The notes under the pieces are model-generated. The model was not told the origin of the DNA. It saw only the letters and a list, made by a program, of their open reading frames with translations, and made no database searches. Below are positions 29,428 through 38,636 of a stretch of DNA of 64,000 nucleotides, one piece after another. Position 1 is the stretch's first letter; each line of letters opens with the position of its first letter. Source of the DNA: Prosthecobacter algae (GTDB lineage: Bacteria; Verrucomicrobiota; Verrucomicrobiia; Verrucomicrobiales; Verrucomicrobiaceae). A program made the translations under genes and the position numbers. The stretch spans positions 496,001 to 560,000 of the forward strand of contig NZ_BAABIA010000001.1 of NCBI RefSeq assembly GCF_039542385.1. Direction: 5' to 3'.

Positions 29428-30858
29428 ATGAGCGTCTCAAGCTACACTTCGTACCTGAATTTGCCCCCGCTGGCAGGACTTGCCTCCTTTGAGGAAGCCG
29501 CCAAACCTGGCCTCGGGGTGGATGAGAGTGTGGATCGTATCAAACGCTATCACTTTGCCTTGAAGCGGCTGATGCAGATCCTCCAGGCGCGGCTGACGGC
29601 GGAGCCTCTTTATGAGCTGAAGATGGCCTTCAGCCTGCACAGCCACTATTGCGCGGAGCACTGTACCTCCATGCGGGAACGGGTGGCGGAAATGCGCACG
29701 CCACCGCTGGGGCTGGAAAAGATCCCGGACCCGCATCTGGAGCTCTTTTTTAATGAGATCCAAAACGCACCGACGACCGGCGCCCTGCTCATTGGTCTCT
29801 ACGGGCATGCATTTCCTGCGCTTTTGCGGGGCCTGCAGCGGCACGTCGCGGAGACCAATCCGCTGAGTGACCACCCCAGCCTGCGCATCTGCCGATTCGC
29901 AGCATTGGAAATCGCCGAAGTGGTGGAGTACGGAGCCCAGGCATTGACGTGCCTGGTGGATGAGGCGCAGAACCAGCAGGAGGCGGGATGGGAGGTGCTC
30001 TTGCAATCGTTGCTGGATGCGGCAGGGGATCTCGATGGCGCGGCAGAGAAACAGCCCTTCACCCTGCGTCTTCACTACAGCCTGAACCCTCGGCCCCATG
30101 AGAAACTGCCGAAACGTGACGACCGCTTTCCCGATCCCTATAACATGGGCGTGCATGCAGAGGAGTTCCTTTACGACCCGCGTTTTCAAAGCCGGGACAA
30201 AACGCTGATGATGTACTACAAGCGGCTGCGTGAGATTGATGTGCCGGAGATGATGGCCACAATCCTGACCGAGACGGTCGGCAAGCCCTGGGGTTACTAC
30301 CGGGACATGACGCGCCAGCTCTGGGATGAGGCACGCCACGCGATGATGGGGGAGGTGGGCTTTGTGAAGCTGGGTATCGACTGGCCCAAGCACGTGATGG
30401 TGAACTTCACCTGGTCGCTGGGCCTCAATTCACAGCTCCTGCCCTGGGAGCGGCATGCGGTGCTGTATTTCATCGAGCAAGGGCTGATGACCAAGACGGG
30501 CAAGCGCTTCGAATGGGAAGTGGGCGCCGATTCCGGTGATGAACTGAGCAAGCTCTTCCAGGACTATGACTGGGCGGATGAGGTGCTGCATGCGCGCATC
30601 GGCCGCGACTGGTATGTCAGTGCCTTCGGGGATCAAAAGGAGGCCATTGATTTTGGCAGCGCCTGCTGGAGCAAGGTGCTCAGCAACTGGAGCGCCTGGA
30701 AGGACGAGGGAAAGACGCAGCACCGCAACTGGTGGCCGGGGCTTTACCAAATCTTCTGCGAGCGCCAGGGCATACAGCCAGATCCGCAGGCGCTGGAGTT
30801 TGCAACGACCTACGAGACCACCCGGGCGGATTTGGAAAAGCTGGCGGCCAGCGCCTGA
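29428..30858 (+). CDS. Ferritin-like (putative di-iron) protein of unknown function
   Basis: A 476-aa, soluble, strongly helical protein. It carries several ferritin-like metal-ligand motifs: 'HYCAEH' (73-78), 'LEIAEVVEY' (160-168), DEARH (300-304) and DEVLH (384-388). Paired E/D-x2-H motifs on separate helices are the pattern of di-iron carboxylate proteins, so an oxygenase or oxidase activity is plausible. I do not recognise the exact family. It stands alone, with its own AT-rich upstream region and no partner in either direction. Confidence 0.6.
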   Translation: MSVSSYTSYLNLPPLAGLASFEEAAKPGLGVDESVDRIKRYHFALKRLMQILQARLTAEPLYELKMAFSLHSHYCAEHCTSMRERVAEMRTPPLGLEKIPDPHLELFFNEIQNAPTTGALLIGLYGHAFPALLRGLQRHVAETNPLSDHPSLRICRFAALEIAEVVEYGAQALTCLVDEAQNQQEAGWEVLLQSLLDAAGDLDGAAEKQPFTLRLHYSLNPRPHEKLPKRDDRFPDPYNMGVHAEEFLYDPRFQSRDKTLMMYYKRLREIDVPEMMATILTETVGKPWGYYRDMTRQLWDEARHAMMGEVGFVKLGIDWPKHVMVNFTWSLGLNSQLLPWERHAVLYFIEQGLMTKTGKRFEWEVGADSGDELSKLFQDYDWADEVLHARIGRDWYVSAFGDQKEAIDFGSACWSKVLSNWSAWKDEGKTQHRNWWPGLYQIFCERQGIQPDPQALEFATTYETTRADLEKLAASA

Positions 30859-30905
30859 TCTTCTTTCTGAGACGTCGTCATTTCAGGGGAAGAGCCGTCT
30901 TCATT

Positions 30906-30934
30906 TTGACGTACTCAGCGGCCTGTACTAAAAG
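30906..30934 (+). promoter_or_regulatory. Sigma-70-like promoter before the MFS gene
   Basis: TTGACG (30906-30911), a 17-nt spacer and TAAAAG (30929-30934) match the consensus at 5/6 and 4/6 positions. The -10 lies 56 nt before the MFS start. Predicted only. Confidence 0.4.
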
Positions 30935-30990
30935 CGCATTTATCTAGCCATTCGTTCCTGGGTTGCTAGCATCGCGCCTTTTCCAATCTC

Positions 30991-32340
30991 ATGGCTGCTG
31001 ATTCCACCTCCCCACTCGACCGCGCCCGGCGGAAGGCCTTCCGTCGCTTGCTGCCCGTTCTCTTCATCAGCTACATGATCGCCTATGTGGACCGCGTGAA
31101 TGTGGCGGTGGCGAAGCTGACGATGATGAAGGACATGCCGGACTTCACCGATGCGGTGATCGGCTTTGGCAGCAGCCTGTTTTTCATCGGCTACTTCCTG
31201 CTGGAAGTGCCCGGCACTCTGATGGTGGAACGCTGGAGCGCCCGCAAGTGGATTTGCCGCATCATGGTCACCTGGGGGATGATGGCGGGCTTGACCGCCT
31301 TTGTCCGCACTCCGGTGGAGTTTTACACCGTGCGCTTTTTGCTCGGGCTGGCCGAGGCGGGTTTCTTCCCAGGCGTCATCGTTTACTTGACGCACTGGTT
31401 CACTTCGCGGGATCGGGCCAAGGCGCTGTCCTACTTCCTGGTCGCCACGCCCTTTGCCCAGATGCTCAGCCCCATCTCCAACTGGGTGCTGAAATACGGC
31501 ACCACGGAGGTCATGGCCAATGGGGAAACGCTGGTGCATCCGAAGCTGCTGGGCCTCGTCGGCTGGCAGTGGGTGTACATTCTGTGGGCCATTCCCGCGG
31601 TCGTGCTGGGCATCGGGGTGCTCTGGCTGCTGACGGATCGCCCTCGTCAGGCCACTTGGCTGACGCAGGAGGAGCGCGATGCTCTGGAGGCCGAACTGGA
31701 TCGCGAGCGCCAGCTCAAGACCAAAGGCAAGCGCATGACCCTGATGGAGGCCTTTTCGCATCCCAAGGTGCTGCTGCTTTGCGCGGCCTATTTCTTCATC
31801 ACCACCTGTAGCCACAGCATGGAGTTGTTCATGCCCAGCGTGGTGAAGGACTGGTATGCCGTCAGCCGGGATCAGTTCACCTGGCTCATTGTGCTGCCGC
31901 CGTTGCTCGCCCTGTGCGGGCAGCTTTTCGGTGGCTGGAGCTCGGACCGATTTCAGGAGCGCCGCCTGCATGCCTGTGTGCCCATTGCCATCGGCGGTTT
32001 TGCCATGCTGCTGGCCCCGCTCACGTATGGTAACCTGTTCTGGACGATGGTCTGCCTGATGGTGACCTTCGCCGGATTCAAGACCTACATGCCCGCGTTT
32101 TGGTCGTTGCCCAGCCTGTTCCTGGCAGAAGCCGCCGCAGCAGGCAGCATTGGCCTCATCAATTCGGTGGGCAATCTCGGCGGTGCCGTGGGGCCGTCCA
32201 TCATTGGCTGGATCAAAACGAACACCGGCTCCTACACCAGCGGCTTTTACTTCCTGGGCAGCTCCATGCTGGTGGCCTCGGTCATTGTCTTCTTCCTGGG
32301 GCTGGGCGCACGCAATCCGAAGACGACCGAGCCCACCTGA
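30991..32340 (+). CDS. MFS transporter, anion:cation symporter (ACS) family
   Basis: A 449-aa transporter with 12 membrane helices. The ACS-type N-terminus 'ISYMIAYVDRVNVAVAKLTM' and 'GSSLFFIGYFLLEVPGTLM', and the loop 'FFPGVIVYLTHWFTSRDRAKA', resemble phthalate, tartrate and hexuronate permeases. It takes up an organic anion by proton or sodium symport. Substrate unknown; it is followed after 42 nt by dapB, with no functional link evident. Confidence 0.87.
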   Translation: MAADSTSPLDRARRKAFRRLLPVLFISYMIAYVDRVNVAVAKLTMMKDMPDFTDAVIGFGSSLFFIGYFLLEVPGTLMVERWSARKWICRIMVTWGMMAGLTAFVRTPVEFYTVRFLLGLAEAGFFPGVIVYLTHWFTSRDRAKALSYFLVATPFAQMLSPISNWVLKYGTTEVMANGETLVHPKLLGLVGWQWVYILWAIPAVVLGIGVLWLLTDRPRQATWLTQEERDALEAELDRERQLKTKGKRMTLMEAFSHPKVLLLCAAYFFITTCSHSMELFMPSVVKDWYAVSRDQFTWLIVLPPLLALCGQLFGGWSSDRFQERRLHACVPIAIGGFAMLLAPLTYGNLFWTMVCLMVTFAGFKTYMPAFWSLPSLFLAEAAAAGSIGLINSVGNLGGAVGPSIIGWIKTNTGSYTSGFYFLGSSMLVASVIVFFLGLGARNPKTTEPT

Positions 32341-32382
32341 ACAGTTGCGTCCAGGCCAGAAACGGCTATCTCCACGGCTCTT

Positions 32383-33120
32383 ATGAGCGAATTCAAACTT
32401 CTTGTGACAGGCTGCAAGGGCCGCATGGGCCAGGCAGTCATCAGTGCAGCGGAGGCCCAGGGCGTGGCTGTCGGGGCATCCATGGATGTGGGTGACTCCC
32501 TTTCGGAGGCGCTGCCGAAGTGCTCCTGCACCATTGATTTTTCCTCGCATCATTTCACCAAAGAGTTGCTGGCGGAGTCGCTGCGCCTGGGCAAGGGCCT
32601 GGTCATCGGCACCACGGGCCACACGGATGAAGAGCTGGCTTTGATCAAGGAAGCGTCCAAAACCATTCCGGTGGTCTTTGCCTCGAATTTCAGCGTCGGC
32701 GTGAACACGCTTTTCTGGCTGACCCGCAAAGCGGCTGAGCTTCTCGGACCGGACTTTGATCTCGAAGTGGTGGAGATGCACCACCGCATGAAGAAGGATT
32801 CCCCCAGCGGCACGGCGCGTACCCTGGTGGAGATTCTGGCCGGTGTGCGCGGTCTGGACTATGATACGGACTGCCGCCATGGCCGCTTTGGCGACGTGGG
32901 TGCTCGCACTCCCAAGGAGATCGGTGTCCACGCCCTCCGTGGTGGTGATGTCGTCGGGGATCACACCGTCGTTTTCGCCAATCTAGGTGAGCGTGTGGAA
33001 CTGACCCACAAGGCCAGCAGCCGCGACACCTTTGCCGGTGGCGCTGTGCGTGCGGCCCGCTGGCTGGCGGACAAGCCAGCAGGACTTTATGACATGCAGG
33101 ATGTGCTGGGGCTGAAGTAA
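32383..33120 (+). CDS. dapB: 4-hydroxy-tetrahydrodipicolinate reductase
   Basis: NAD(P)H-dependent reductase of the lysine/diaminopimelate pathway, needed for peptidoglycan. The 245-aa protein has the N-terminal nucleotide motif 'VTGCKGRMGQAV', 'GTTGHTDEEL', 'ASNFSVGVN' and the substrate loop 'EMHHRMKKDSPSGTA'. It is somewhat shorter than the E. coli enzyme but complete. It probably forms an operon with folK (19 nt downstream). Confidence 0.93.
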   Translation: MSEFKLLVTGCKGRMGQAVISAAEAQGVAVGASMDVGDSLSEALPKCSCTIDFSSHHFTKELLAESLRLGKGLVIGTTGHTDEELALIKEASKTIPVVFASNFSVGVNTLFWLTRKAAELLGPDFDLEVVEMHHRMKKDSPSGTARTLVEILAGVRGLDYDTDCRHGRFGDVGARTPKEIGVHALRGGDVVGDHTVVFANLGERVELTHKASSRDTFAGGAVRAARWLADKPAGLYDMQDVLGLK

Positions 33121-33139
33121 ACGGCTTCGTGCTCCTGCC

Positions 33140-33670
33140 ATGAATCCCGTCACCGCGTTCGGCATTGCTCTGGGCTCCAATCTAGGAGACCGCCGGGACA
33201 ATCTGGAACGCGGGGTGGGGGAACTGCTACAGCTCATGCCGGAGGCGCGGCTGGTGGCGGGTGCCTCGCTTTATGAAACGGAGCCTGTGGACTGTGCGCC
33301 TGGCACGCAGGCGTTTTTGAACACGGTGATCGAGCTCCAGGCACCTTTCTCGCCGGTTGAAATGCACGCGCATCTGGTGGCGGTGGAAGCTCTCATGGGC
33401 AGGCCTGCGGAACGGGCCCGCAATGCCCCGCGCACCTTGGATCTGGATCTGCTGTATGCGGGTGATTATGCCAGTGAAGACCCTGTGCTGACGGTGCCTC
33501 ATCCGCGCCTGCATATGCGTCGGTTCGTCTTGCAGCCGCTGGTGGAGATCCGCCCTGGCCTGAAACTTCCCGGTCTGTCGTTCACCATTAGGCAGGCCAT
33601 GGAGGCCCTCACAGACGATCCAGAAAGTGTTCGTTTTGTTGGTCTCTGGAAATATCATCTACCCGCTTGA
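33140..33670 (+). CDS. folK: 2-amino-4-hydroxy-6-hydroxymethyldihydropteridine pyrophosphokinase
   Basis: This enzyme transfers pyrophosphate from ATP to hydroxymethyldihydropterin in folate synthesis. The 176-aa protein shows the family signatures 'IALGSNLGDRRDNLE', 'LYETEPVD', 'FLNTVIEL', 'APRTLDLDLL' and 'VPHPRLHMRRFVLQPL'. It lies between dapB and the Nudix hydrolase in the same direction. Confidence 0.93.
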   Translation: MNPVTAFGIALGSNLGDRRDNLERGVGELLQLMPEARLVAGASLYETEPVDCAPGTQAFLNTVIELQAPFSPVEMHAHLVAVEALMGRPAERARNAPRTLDLDLLYAGDYASEDPVLTVPHPRLHMRRFVLQPLVEIRPGLKLPGLSFTIRQAMEALTDDPESVRFVGLWKYHLPA

Positions 33671-33723
33671 TGATCCCGCAGGTGACAGCCTGCCGCGAAG
33701 AAGTATTTTGTGCCGCCCCCCTC

Positions 33724-34224
33724 ATGTCTGAAAGCCACGCCCAGCCCATCGCCATCCCCATTCTTTATCGTCCCAATGTCGGCATCATCCTGACCAACGA
33801 ACGGGGTGAAATCTTCGTTGCTGAGCGGATTAACATTCCTGGGGCCTGGCAGTTTCCCCAGGGTGGCATTGACGATGGCGAAGATGCCCTCACGGCCATG
33901 TATCGGGAAATGGCGGAGGAGATCGGCGTCACGCCTGACAAGGTGCAGTTGCTGGAGCGTCGCGATGGTTATCGTTATGCCTTTGCCAAAGGGCGTCTGA
34001 AGTATGGCATCTACGGCGGGCAGGATCAGAGCTACTTCCGCTGCCTCTTCCTGGGCCAGGACAGCGATGTGAACTTGGCGGCCACACATCAGGAGTTCAG
34101 CCGCTGGCGCTGGATCCGGCCCGATGAATTTCAAATGTCCTGGGTGCCCAAGTTCAAACGGGCTGTTTACCGCCAGGTGTTCTTGGATTTCTTTGGCCTG
34201 GAGTTGGCACCCGCTGCGGGGTGA
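33724..34224 (+). CDS. RppH-like RNA pyrophosphohydrolase (Nudix)
   Basis: A 166-aa Nudix hydrolase. The Nudix box spans residues 47-69, including 'REMAEEIGV', and is preceded by 'WQFPQGGID'. The N-terminal 'YRPNVGIILTNERGEIFVAE' and the C-terminal 'FSRWRWIRPDEF' match RppH/NudH, which removes pyrophosphate from RNA 5' ends or hydrolyses diadenosine polyphosphates. An upstream in-frame ATG at 33670 overlaps the folK stop; ATG 33724 fits family length better. Confidence 0.87.
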   Translation: MSESHAQPIAIPILYRPNVGIILTNERGEIFVAERINIPGAWQFPQGGIDDGEDALTAMYREMAEEIGVTPDKVQLLERRDGYRYAFAKGRLKYGIYGGQDQSYFRCLFLGQDSDVNLAATHQEFSRWRWIRPDEFQMSWVPKFKRAVYRQVFLDFFGLELAPAAG

Positions 34225-34242
34225 TGTCATTCTCTTTCACGC

Positions 34243-36060
34243 ATGAGCCGTCCCTCAAGCTTGTCCAAACCGCGCGCTGTGCTGGGGGCCATGTCGTGGC
34301 ATCTGCCGGAGGACGACTGGACATCTCCCTGGAGCTTTGAGGGCGAGTGGACGCCGCCGCCGCCTCAATCCGCCGAGGAAAGAAGGCGGGAAGCGGAGCT
34401 CCAGCAGGCGGGCTTGCCAGACACGGCAGATGAGTCCGCTGGGGTCGCTGAAAGGATGCCTCCGATTGCTTCTCATGGGACGGTGCTGACGTTCGAGCCT
34501 GAGGAAGCACCGGAGCCGCCGCCTCCACCTGCCGCCAAAGTCGTGAAGCAGGAGGTCAGGGAAATCAGGGTAGCCAAGGAGGCTGACGATGTGCGCTTTC
34601 GCCCGCCCGGCCTGCGCCCGCCATCTCCAGTGGCAGCCCCGACCCCGGCTCCTCAACCCGTGAAAGAAGTGCTGCCTCCCCCGGCAGAACCTCGCACGGA
34701 GACTCGCTCCCGATTGACGGAGCGTGAGACGGCCCCGGTCGCGGACCCTCAGCGGAAGCGGGAGCTGCGGAACCGCGTGCACCGCCAGTCCTGGGGCACG
34801 CTGATTTCCCTCAGCCTGGGCACGCTGGGCTTCACCCTCCTGGCCTGGATTTATCTGCATGATTCCCCCCGCGAATCGGATGAGGATCTGCGCACACAGA
34901 CAGCGGTGGATCAGACACCTGTCATTCAGGCTCCGTTAAAACTGCGTGCTTTTTTAGACTCGGTCATCCCGGTGGAAAATGTCTCGCTGCGCAGCCAGCC
35001 AGCCTGGGCCTGGGACACGCCCTCGCTCGCCACTTTCATCCGTGTGAACGGCACCGCCTTCGACAACCTCCGCGATCTACTGGAGGACTACGACTGGCAT
35101 CCGCATCACGCGGCCTGGTACCGGGAAGATGCCAGCACCCATCCGGCTTGGCCTCATGCGGCCTGCCTTTTGCAGGCCCAGGCCGCCTATCTAGCGCGGC
35201 GCGGGGATGAGGAGCCGGCTTTTGTCGCCGCCATTGATCAGGCCGAAATGGCCCGCCGCCTGCAGGATGTCTGGGCCTGGCCCGGCTACATGCGGCGTGC
35301 GCTGGAAATGCAGACGGCTGCTGCACAAACTTTGGCCGAGTTGCTGAAGGCCACCCGCTTGGACGGTGCCACTCTGGGTCGTTTTCAAAAGGAATTTACC
35401 CAGTGCCAGCCCGATGATGGCCTGCTGCGCCAGGCTTGTGCCGCCTATTACCTCCATGAAAAAAAACTGCTACTGGGCACTGCCAGTGGTGAACTGCTGG
35501 ACACCATGCCTGGTGGCCGCCTGCATCAGCGTCCTGGGCGTTTGTTTTTCAAGATGAATGAGACCCTGGGCCTCTTTGCCTCAGCCTTCCGTGAATTGCG
35601 GGATGAAATCTCCCGTCCGCCCTACACGCGGCTGTCGGTGGCCGCTTCCCCCTCCAGCCGCATCCGCCTCACGAAGCCGCGCTTTTACCACCCGAACTCG
35701 AATGGTGAGACTTATTTTAGCAACCACATCGAGCCGCACCTCACCCTGCCTCAGGATCACAGCCTGGCCCAGGCTCGGCATGGTCTGGTGCGCTGCCTGT
35801 TCGCCCTCAGGCGTTATTTGGCCGAGCGGCAGACACTGCCCGGCACATTGACCGATCTCACTCCCACTTACCTGCTGTCATTGCCCATAGATCCTTTTTC
35901 TGGCGAGTCTCTCCAGTATGAGGCTGCCAGCGGAAGGCTTTATTCTGTGGGGGTAAACCTCATCGCTGAAGGCGGGCGGGTGACTTCTTTGCCAATGGAG
36001 GATGACCGCGAACCTACGGTGGACCTGGGCATTGCCATAGCGGTCCCGGTTAAAAAGTGA
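34243..36060 (+). CDS. Large membrane-anchored hypothetical protein
   Basis: A 605-aa protein. The first ~180 residues are low-complexity, proline-rich and charged (cytoplasmic). One membrane helix ('LSLGTLGFTLLAWIYLHDS') follows, then a ~400-aa helical periplasmic part. The C-terminus ('YLLSLPIDPFSGESLQYEA...SVGVNL') matches a tail frequent in Verrucomicrobia and Planctomycetes proteins that I recognise but cannot assign. It starts 18 nt after the Nudix gene. Function unknown. Confidence 0.7.
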   Translation: MSRPSSLSKPRAVLGAMSWHLPEDDWTSPWSFEGEWTPPPPQSAEERRREAELQQAGLPDTADESAGVAERMPPIASHGTVLTFEPEEAPEPPPPPAAKVVKQEVREIRVAKEADDVRFRPPGLRPPSPVAAPTPAPQPVKEVLPPPAEPRTETRSRLTERETAPVADPQRKRELRNRVHRQSWGTLISLSLGTLGFTLLAWIYLHDSPRESDEDLRTQTAVDQTPVIQAPLKLRAFLDSVIPVENVSLRSQPAWAWDTPSLATFIRVNGTAFDNLRDLLEDYDWHPHHAAWYREDASTHPAWPHAACLLQAQAAYLARRGDEEPAFVAAIDQAEMARRLQDVWAWPGYMRRALEMQTAAAQTLAELLKATRLDGATLGRFQKEFTQCQPDDGLLRQACAAYYLHEKKLLLGTASGELLDTMPGGRLHQRPGRLFFKMNETLGLFASAFRELRDEISRPPYTRLSVAASPSSRIRLTKPRFYHPNSNGETYFSNHIEPHLTLPQDHSLAQARHGLVRCLFALRRYLAERQTLPGTLTDLTPTYLLSLPIDPFSGESLQYEAASGRLYSVGVNLIAEGGRVTSLPMEDDREPTVDLGIAIAVPVKK

Positions 36061-36132
36061 GGGCAGGATCAGACATGGTGACCGTGGCTTTCCCCTGATA
36101 ATCGGCAACCAGGGGGGACGTTATAGGGGAAG

Positions 36133-37554
36133 ATGTCGCCAGACTTTCTCCATGTCTCCCGCCGCCAGTTCTTTTCCCAGTTGGGAATGGGCCTGGGGTC
36201 TGTGGCGTTGAGTTCGCTGCTGGCGCGGGACCTGCCCGCTGCCGCAGGTGGTGGGATCGCCCCTATCGGCCCGCATTTTGCCCCGAAGGCGAAGCAGGTC
36301 ATCTACCTGCACATGATCGGTGCCCCATCGCAGTTGGACCTGTTCGACTACAAGCCGGTGCTGCAGAAACATGATGGCCAGAAATGCCCAGACGAACTGC
36401 TGAAGGGAAAACGTTTTGCCTTCATCGGCGGTGAGATGACGCTGGCGGGATCTCCCTACACCTTCAAAAAACATGGCCAGAGCGGGCAGGAGATGTCGGA
36501 ACTGCTGCCGCATCTGGCGGGCGTGGCGGATGAGATCTGCCTGCTGAAAGGCATGCACACACATGAGATCAACCACGCTCCGGCGCAGATGTTTCTGCAC
36601 AGCGGATTTGGCCAGGGCGGGCGGCCCAGCATGGGGGCCTGGGTGACTTATGGCCTGGGCAGTGGCAACCGGGATCTGCCTTCTTATGTGGTGCTGCTTT
36701 CAGGCCCGCCGGGAGGGGCAGGGACCGCGCTGTGGGGGACGGGCTTTCTGCCCAGCGTGCATCAGGGGGTACAGTTCCGCAGCACGGGGGAGCCCGTGCT
36801 GTATTTAAACAACCCGGAAGGGCACAGCCGTGCAGACCGGCGGCAGGTGCTGGATGCCGTGCGGAGTCTCAATGAACGGCAGCTCGGCCTAGTGGGAGAT
36901 CCCGAAATCAGCACCCGCATCAGCCAATATGAAATGGCGTATCGGATGCAGGCCAGTGTGCCGGAACTGATGGATATTTCCCAGGAGGATCCGGCCACGC
37001 TGGACATGTACGGGGCGCAGCCTGGCAAGGCATCCTTTGCCAACAATTGCCTGCTCGCCCGACGTCTGGTGGAACGCGGGGTGCGCATGGTCCAGCTTTA
37101 TGATTCGGACTGGGATCATCATGGGGGCCTCGATAAACGCCTGAGGGCCAAGACTAAGGATGTGGACCAGGGGATGGCCGCCCTGGTACGTGATCTGAAA
37201 CAGCGCGGTTTGCTGGAGGAGACACTGGTGGTCTGGGGCAGCGAATTCGGGCGCACGCCGCTGCGCCAGGGGGCCGATGGCAACGGCACGAAAACGGCTG
37301 TCGGGCGCGATCATCACAAAGACGCTTACACCATGTGGATGGCCGGTGGCGGGGTGAAAGGAGGGATCACCCATGGCCTGACGGATGAGATGGGTTTCAA
37401 TGTCATTGAAGGCGGGGTCCATACCCACGACCTCAATGCCACCCTGCTGCACTTGCTGGGGCTGGATCATGAGCGTCTCACCTTCCGTTACCAGGGGCGT
37501 GACTTCCGTCTGACTGACGTGCATGGGGAAGTTGTGAAAGGCATCCTGGCGTAA
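36133..37554 (+). CDS. DUF1501 Tat-exported sulfatase-like protein
   Basis: A 473-aa protein with a twin-arginine signal ([20 protein letters not shown]) and the DUF1501 features '[16 protein letters not shown]', '[21 protein letters not shown]', '[12 protein letters not shown]' and '[12 protein letters not shown]'. This family is abundant in Planctomycetes and Verrucomicrobia, where it usually pairs with a DUF1549/DUF1553 cytochrome protein. That partner is absent here. The reaction is not known; the fold is alkaline-phosphatase/sulfatase-like. Confidence 0.9.
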   Translation: MSPDFLHVSRRQFFSQLGMGLGSVALSSLLARDLPAAAGGGIAPIGPHFAPKAKQVIYLHMIGAPSQLDLFDYKPVLQKHDGQKCPDELLKGKRFAFIGGEMTLAGSPYTFKKHGQSGQEMSELLPHLAGVADEICLLKGMHTHEINHAPAQMFLHSGFGQGGRPSMGAWVTYGLGSGNRDLPSYVVLLSGPPGGAGTALWGTGFLPSVHQGVQFRSTGEPVLYLNNPEGHSRADRRQVLDAVRSLNERQLGLVGDPEISTRISQYEMAYRMQASVPELMDISQEDPATLDMYGAQPGKASFANNCLLARRLVERGVRMVQLYDSDWDHHGGLDKRLRAKTKDVDQGMAALVRDLKQRGLLEETLVVWGSEFGRTPLRQGADGNGTKTAVGRDHHKDAYTMWMAGGGVKGGITHGLTDEMGFNVIEGGVHTHDLNATLLHLLGLDHERLTFRYQGRDFRLTDVHGEVVKGILA

Positions 37555-37622
37555 AATGTAAGGATATTGTTAAATTCTTTTTTCTGGTTCGAAATTTTCG
37601 TTTAAGCGGCACAGTGAAGACG

Positions 37623-38600
37623 ATGATTTCAAACACCCAAGTCATCCTCCATCAGGATGGGCTGGTGCCGCGTGAGGCACTGGCGGGATTTTTACATGCA
37701 GGCTGGCCGGAGACCCCCATTCACACTTGGCTGCAACGCCTGCAATACTGGTGGGACGACAATCCTTTTCGTGAGTCAGACTCCCATCTCGGGTACACGG
37801 CCCTCGCCGGGCAGGAAATTGTTGGCTTCGGTGGGTTCATTCCTGCGAAGTTTGCCTGGCAGGGGCAGCCGGTGCCGGGCCTTTATGCCACCAGCTTTCG
37901 CGTGGAAGAAAAATACTCAAAAGCGGCGGCGAAGATGTTTTTGAATCAGCGGGAAGTGATGGAGCGGCATGTCATCGTGCATTCCACGCCGCTGCCAAAG
38001 ATCCAGACGGCTCTAGTGAAAATGGGAGGCCGGGGGGAAACGCAGGTCACCTGCCATTACATCGCCTTGGGAAAGCTGGGCTACTTCAATGGCCAGCCTC
38101 CGTGGCCGGTGTTGCCTCGCACCATGAGGGTAGTCACAGATCTGGCCGAGGTGTCCTCCCTGACTCGGCCCTACCAACGCATGGACCGACTGGAAAAGTG
38201 GACCACGCTGGAGTCTCTGAAATGGTACTGCCGTTCGCCCATGCGGCGGCATCATTTCATCGGCGCGGTGGATGCGGCTGGCGTGCTGAGTTCGTTCTTG
38301 CTCATTGCGGCGCGCCGCCGTCGTGGCATTGCGACCTGGGATGTGGTGGAGACCTTTACAACCCGGGACACAAACGATGAAATGCTGGCCCTCTTGGGGG
38401 CGCTGGTCCATGAGCCGGATCTGCTGCCTGGACGCAAACGTCTGCTGACCGTGACAGATTTTGGAGAGGATCCTGTCCTGGCCGAGATGCCTGCTCTGAT
38501 CCGCCGAAAGGAACAGGTCAGTCACTTCTTCCTCTTGCCCAAGACTTTGAGCAATGTGCCCAAACGCACGGTCCTGGCTGAAGGTGATCTTGGTTTGTAG
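37623..38600 (+). CDS. GNAT-like acyltransferase, tandem copy 1
   Basis: A 325-aa soluble protein whose first half has the GNAT layout (aspecific loop 'LAGQEIVGFGGFIPAKFAW' followed by 'GLYATSFRVEEKYSK'). The end 'VPKRTVLAEGDLGL' is shared with the next gene. The pair are full-length paralogues (about 30-35% alike by eye), so this is an old duplication. A GTG at 37614 is a possible earlier start. Known companions of exosortase loci include such acyltransferases, and an ACP operon converges on this pair. Confidence 0.6.
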   Translation: MISNTQVILHQDGLVPREALAGFLHAGWPETPIHTWLQRLQYWWDDNPFRESDSHLGYTALAGQEIVGFGGFIPAKFAWQGQPVPGLYATSFRVEEKYSKAAAKMFLNQREVMERHVIVHSTPLPKIQTALVKMGGRGETQVTCHYIALGKLGYFNGQPPWPVLPRTMRVVTDLAEVSSLTRPYQRMDRLEKWTTLESLKWYCRSPMRRHHFIGAVDAAGVLSSFLLIAARRRRGIATWDVVETFTTRDTNDEMLALLGALVHEPDLLPGRKRLLTVTDFGEDPVLAEMPALIRRKEQVSHFFLLPKTLSNVPKRTVLAEGDLGL

Positions 38601-38636
38601 GTTGTCACAACGGCCTCCCTGGGCATCCTGTGGCGA

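Noticed and set aside
30940..32964. 674-codon open frame on the minus strand
   Set aside because: It lies antisense to the MFS gene and dapB, both clearly recognised. Long antisense frames are common in GC-rich genes, and its product is low-complexity with no domain.
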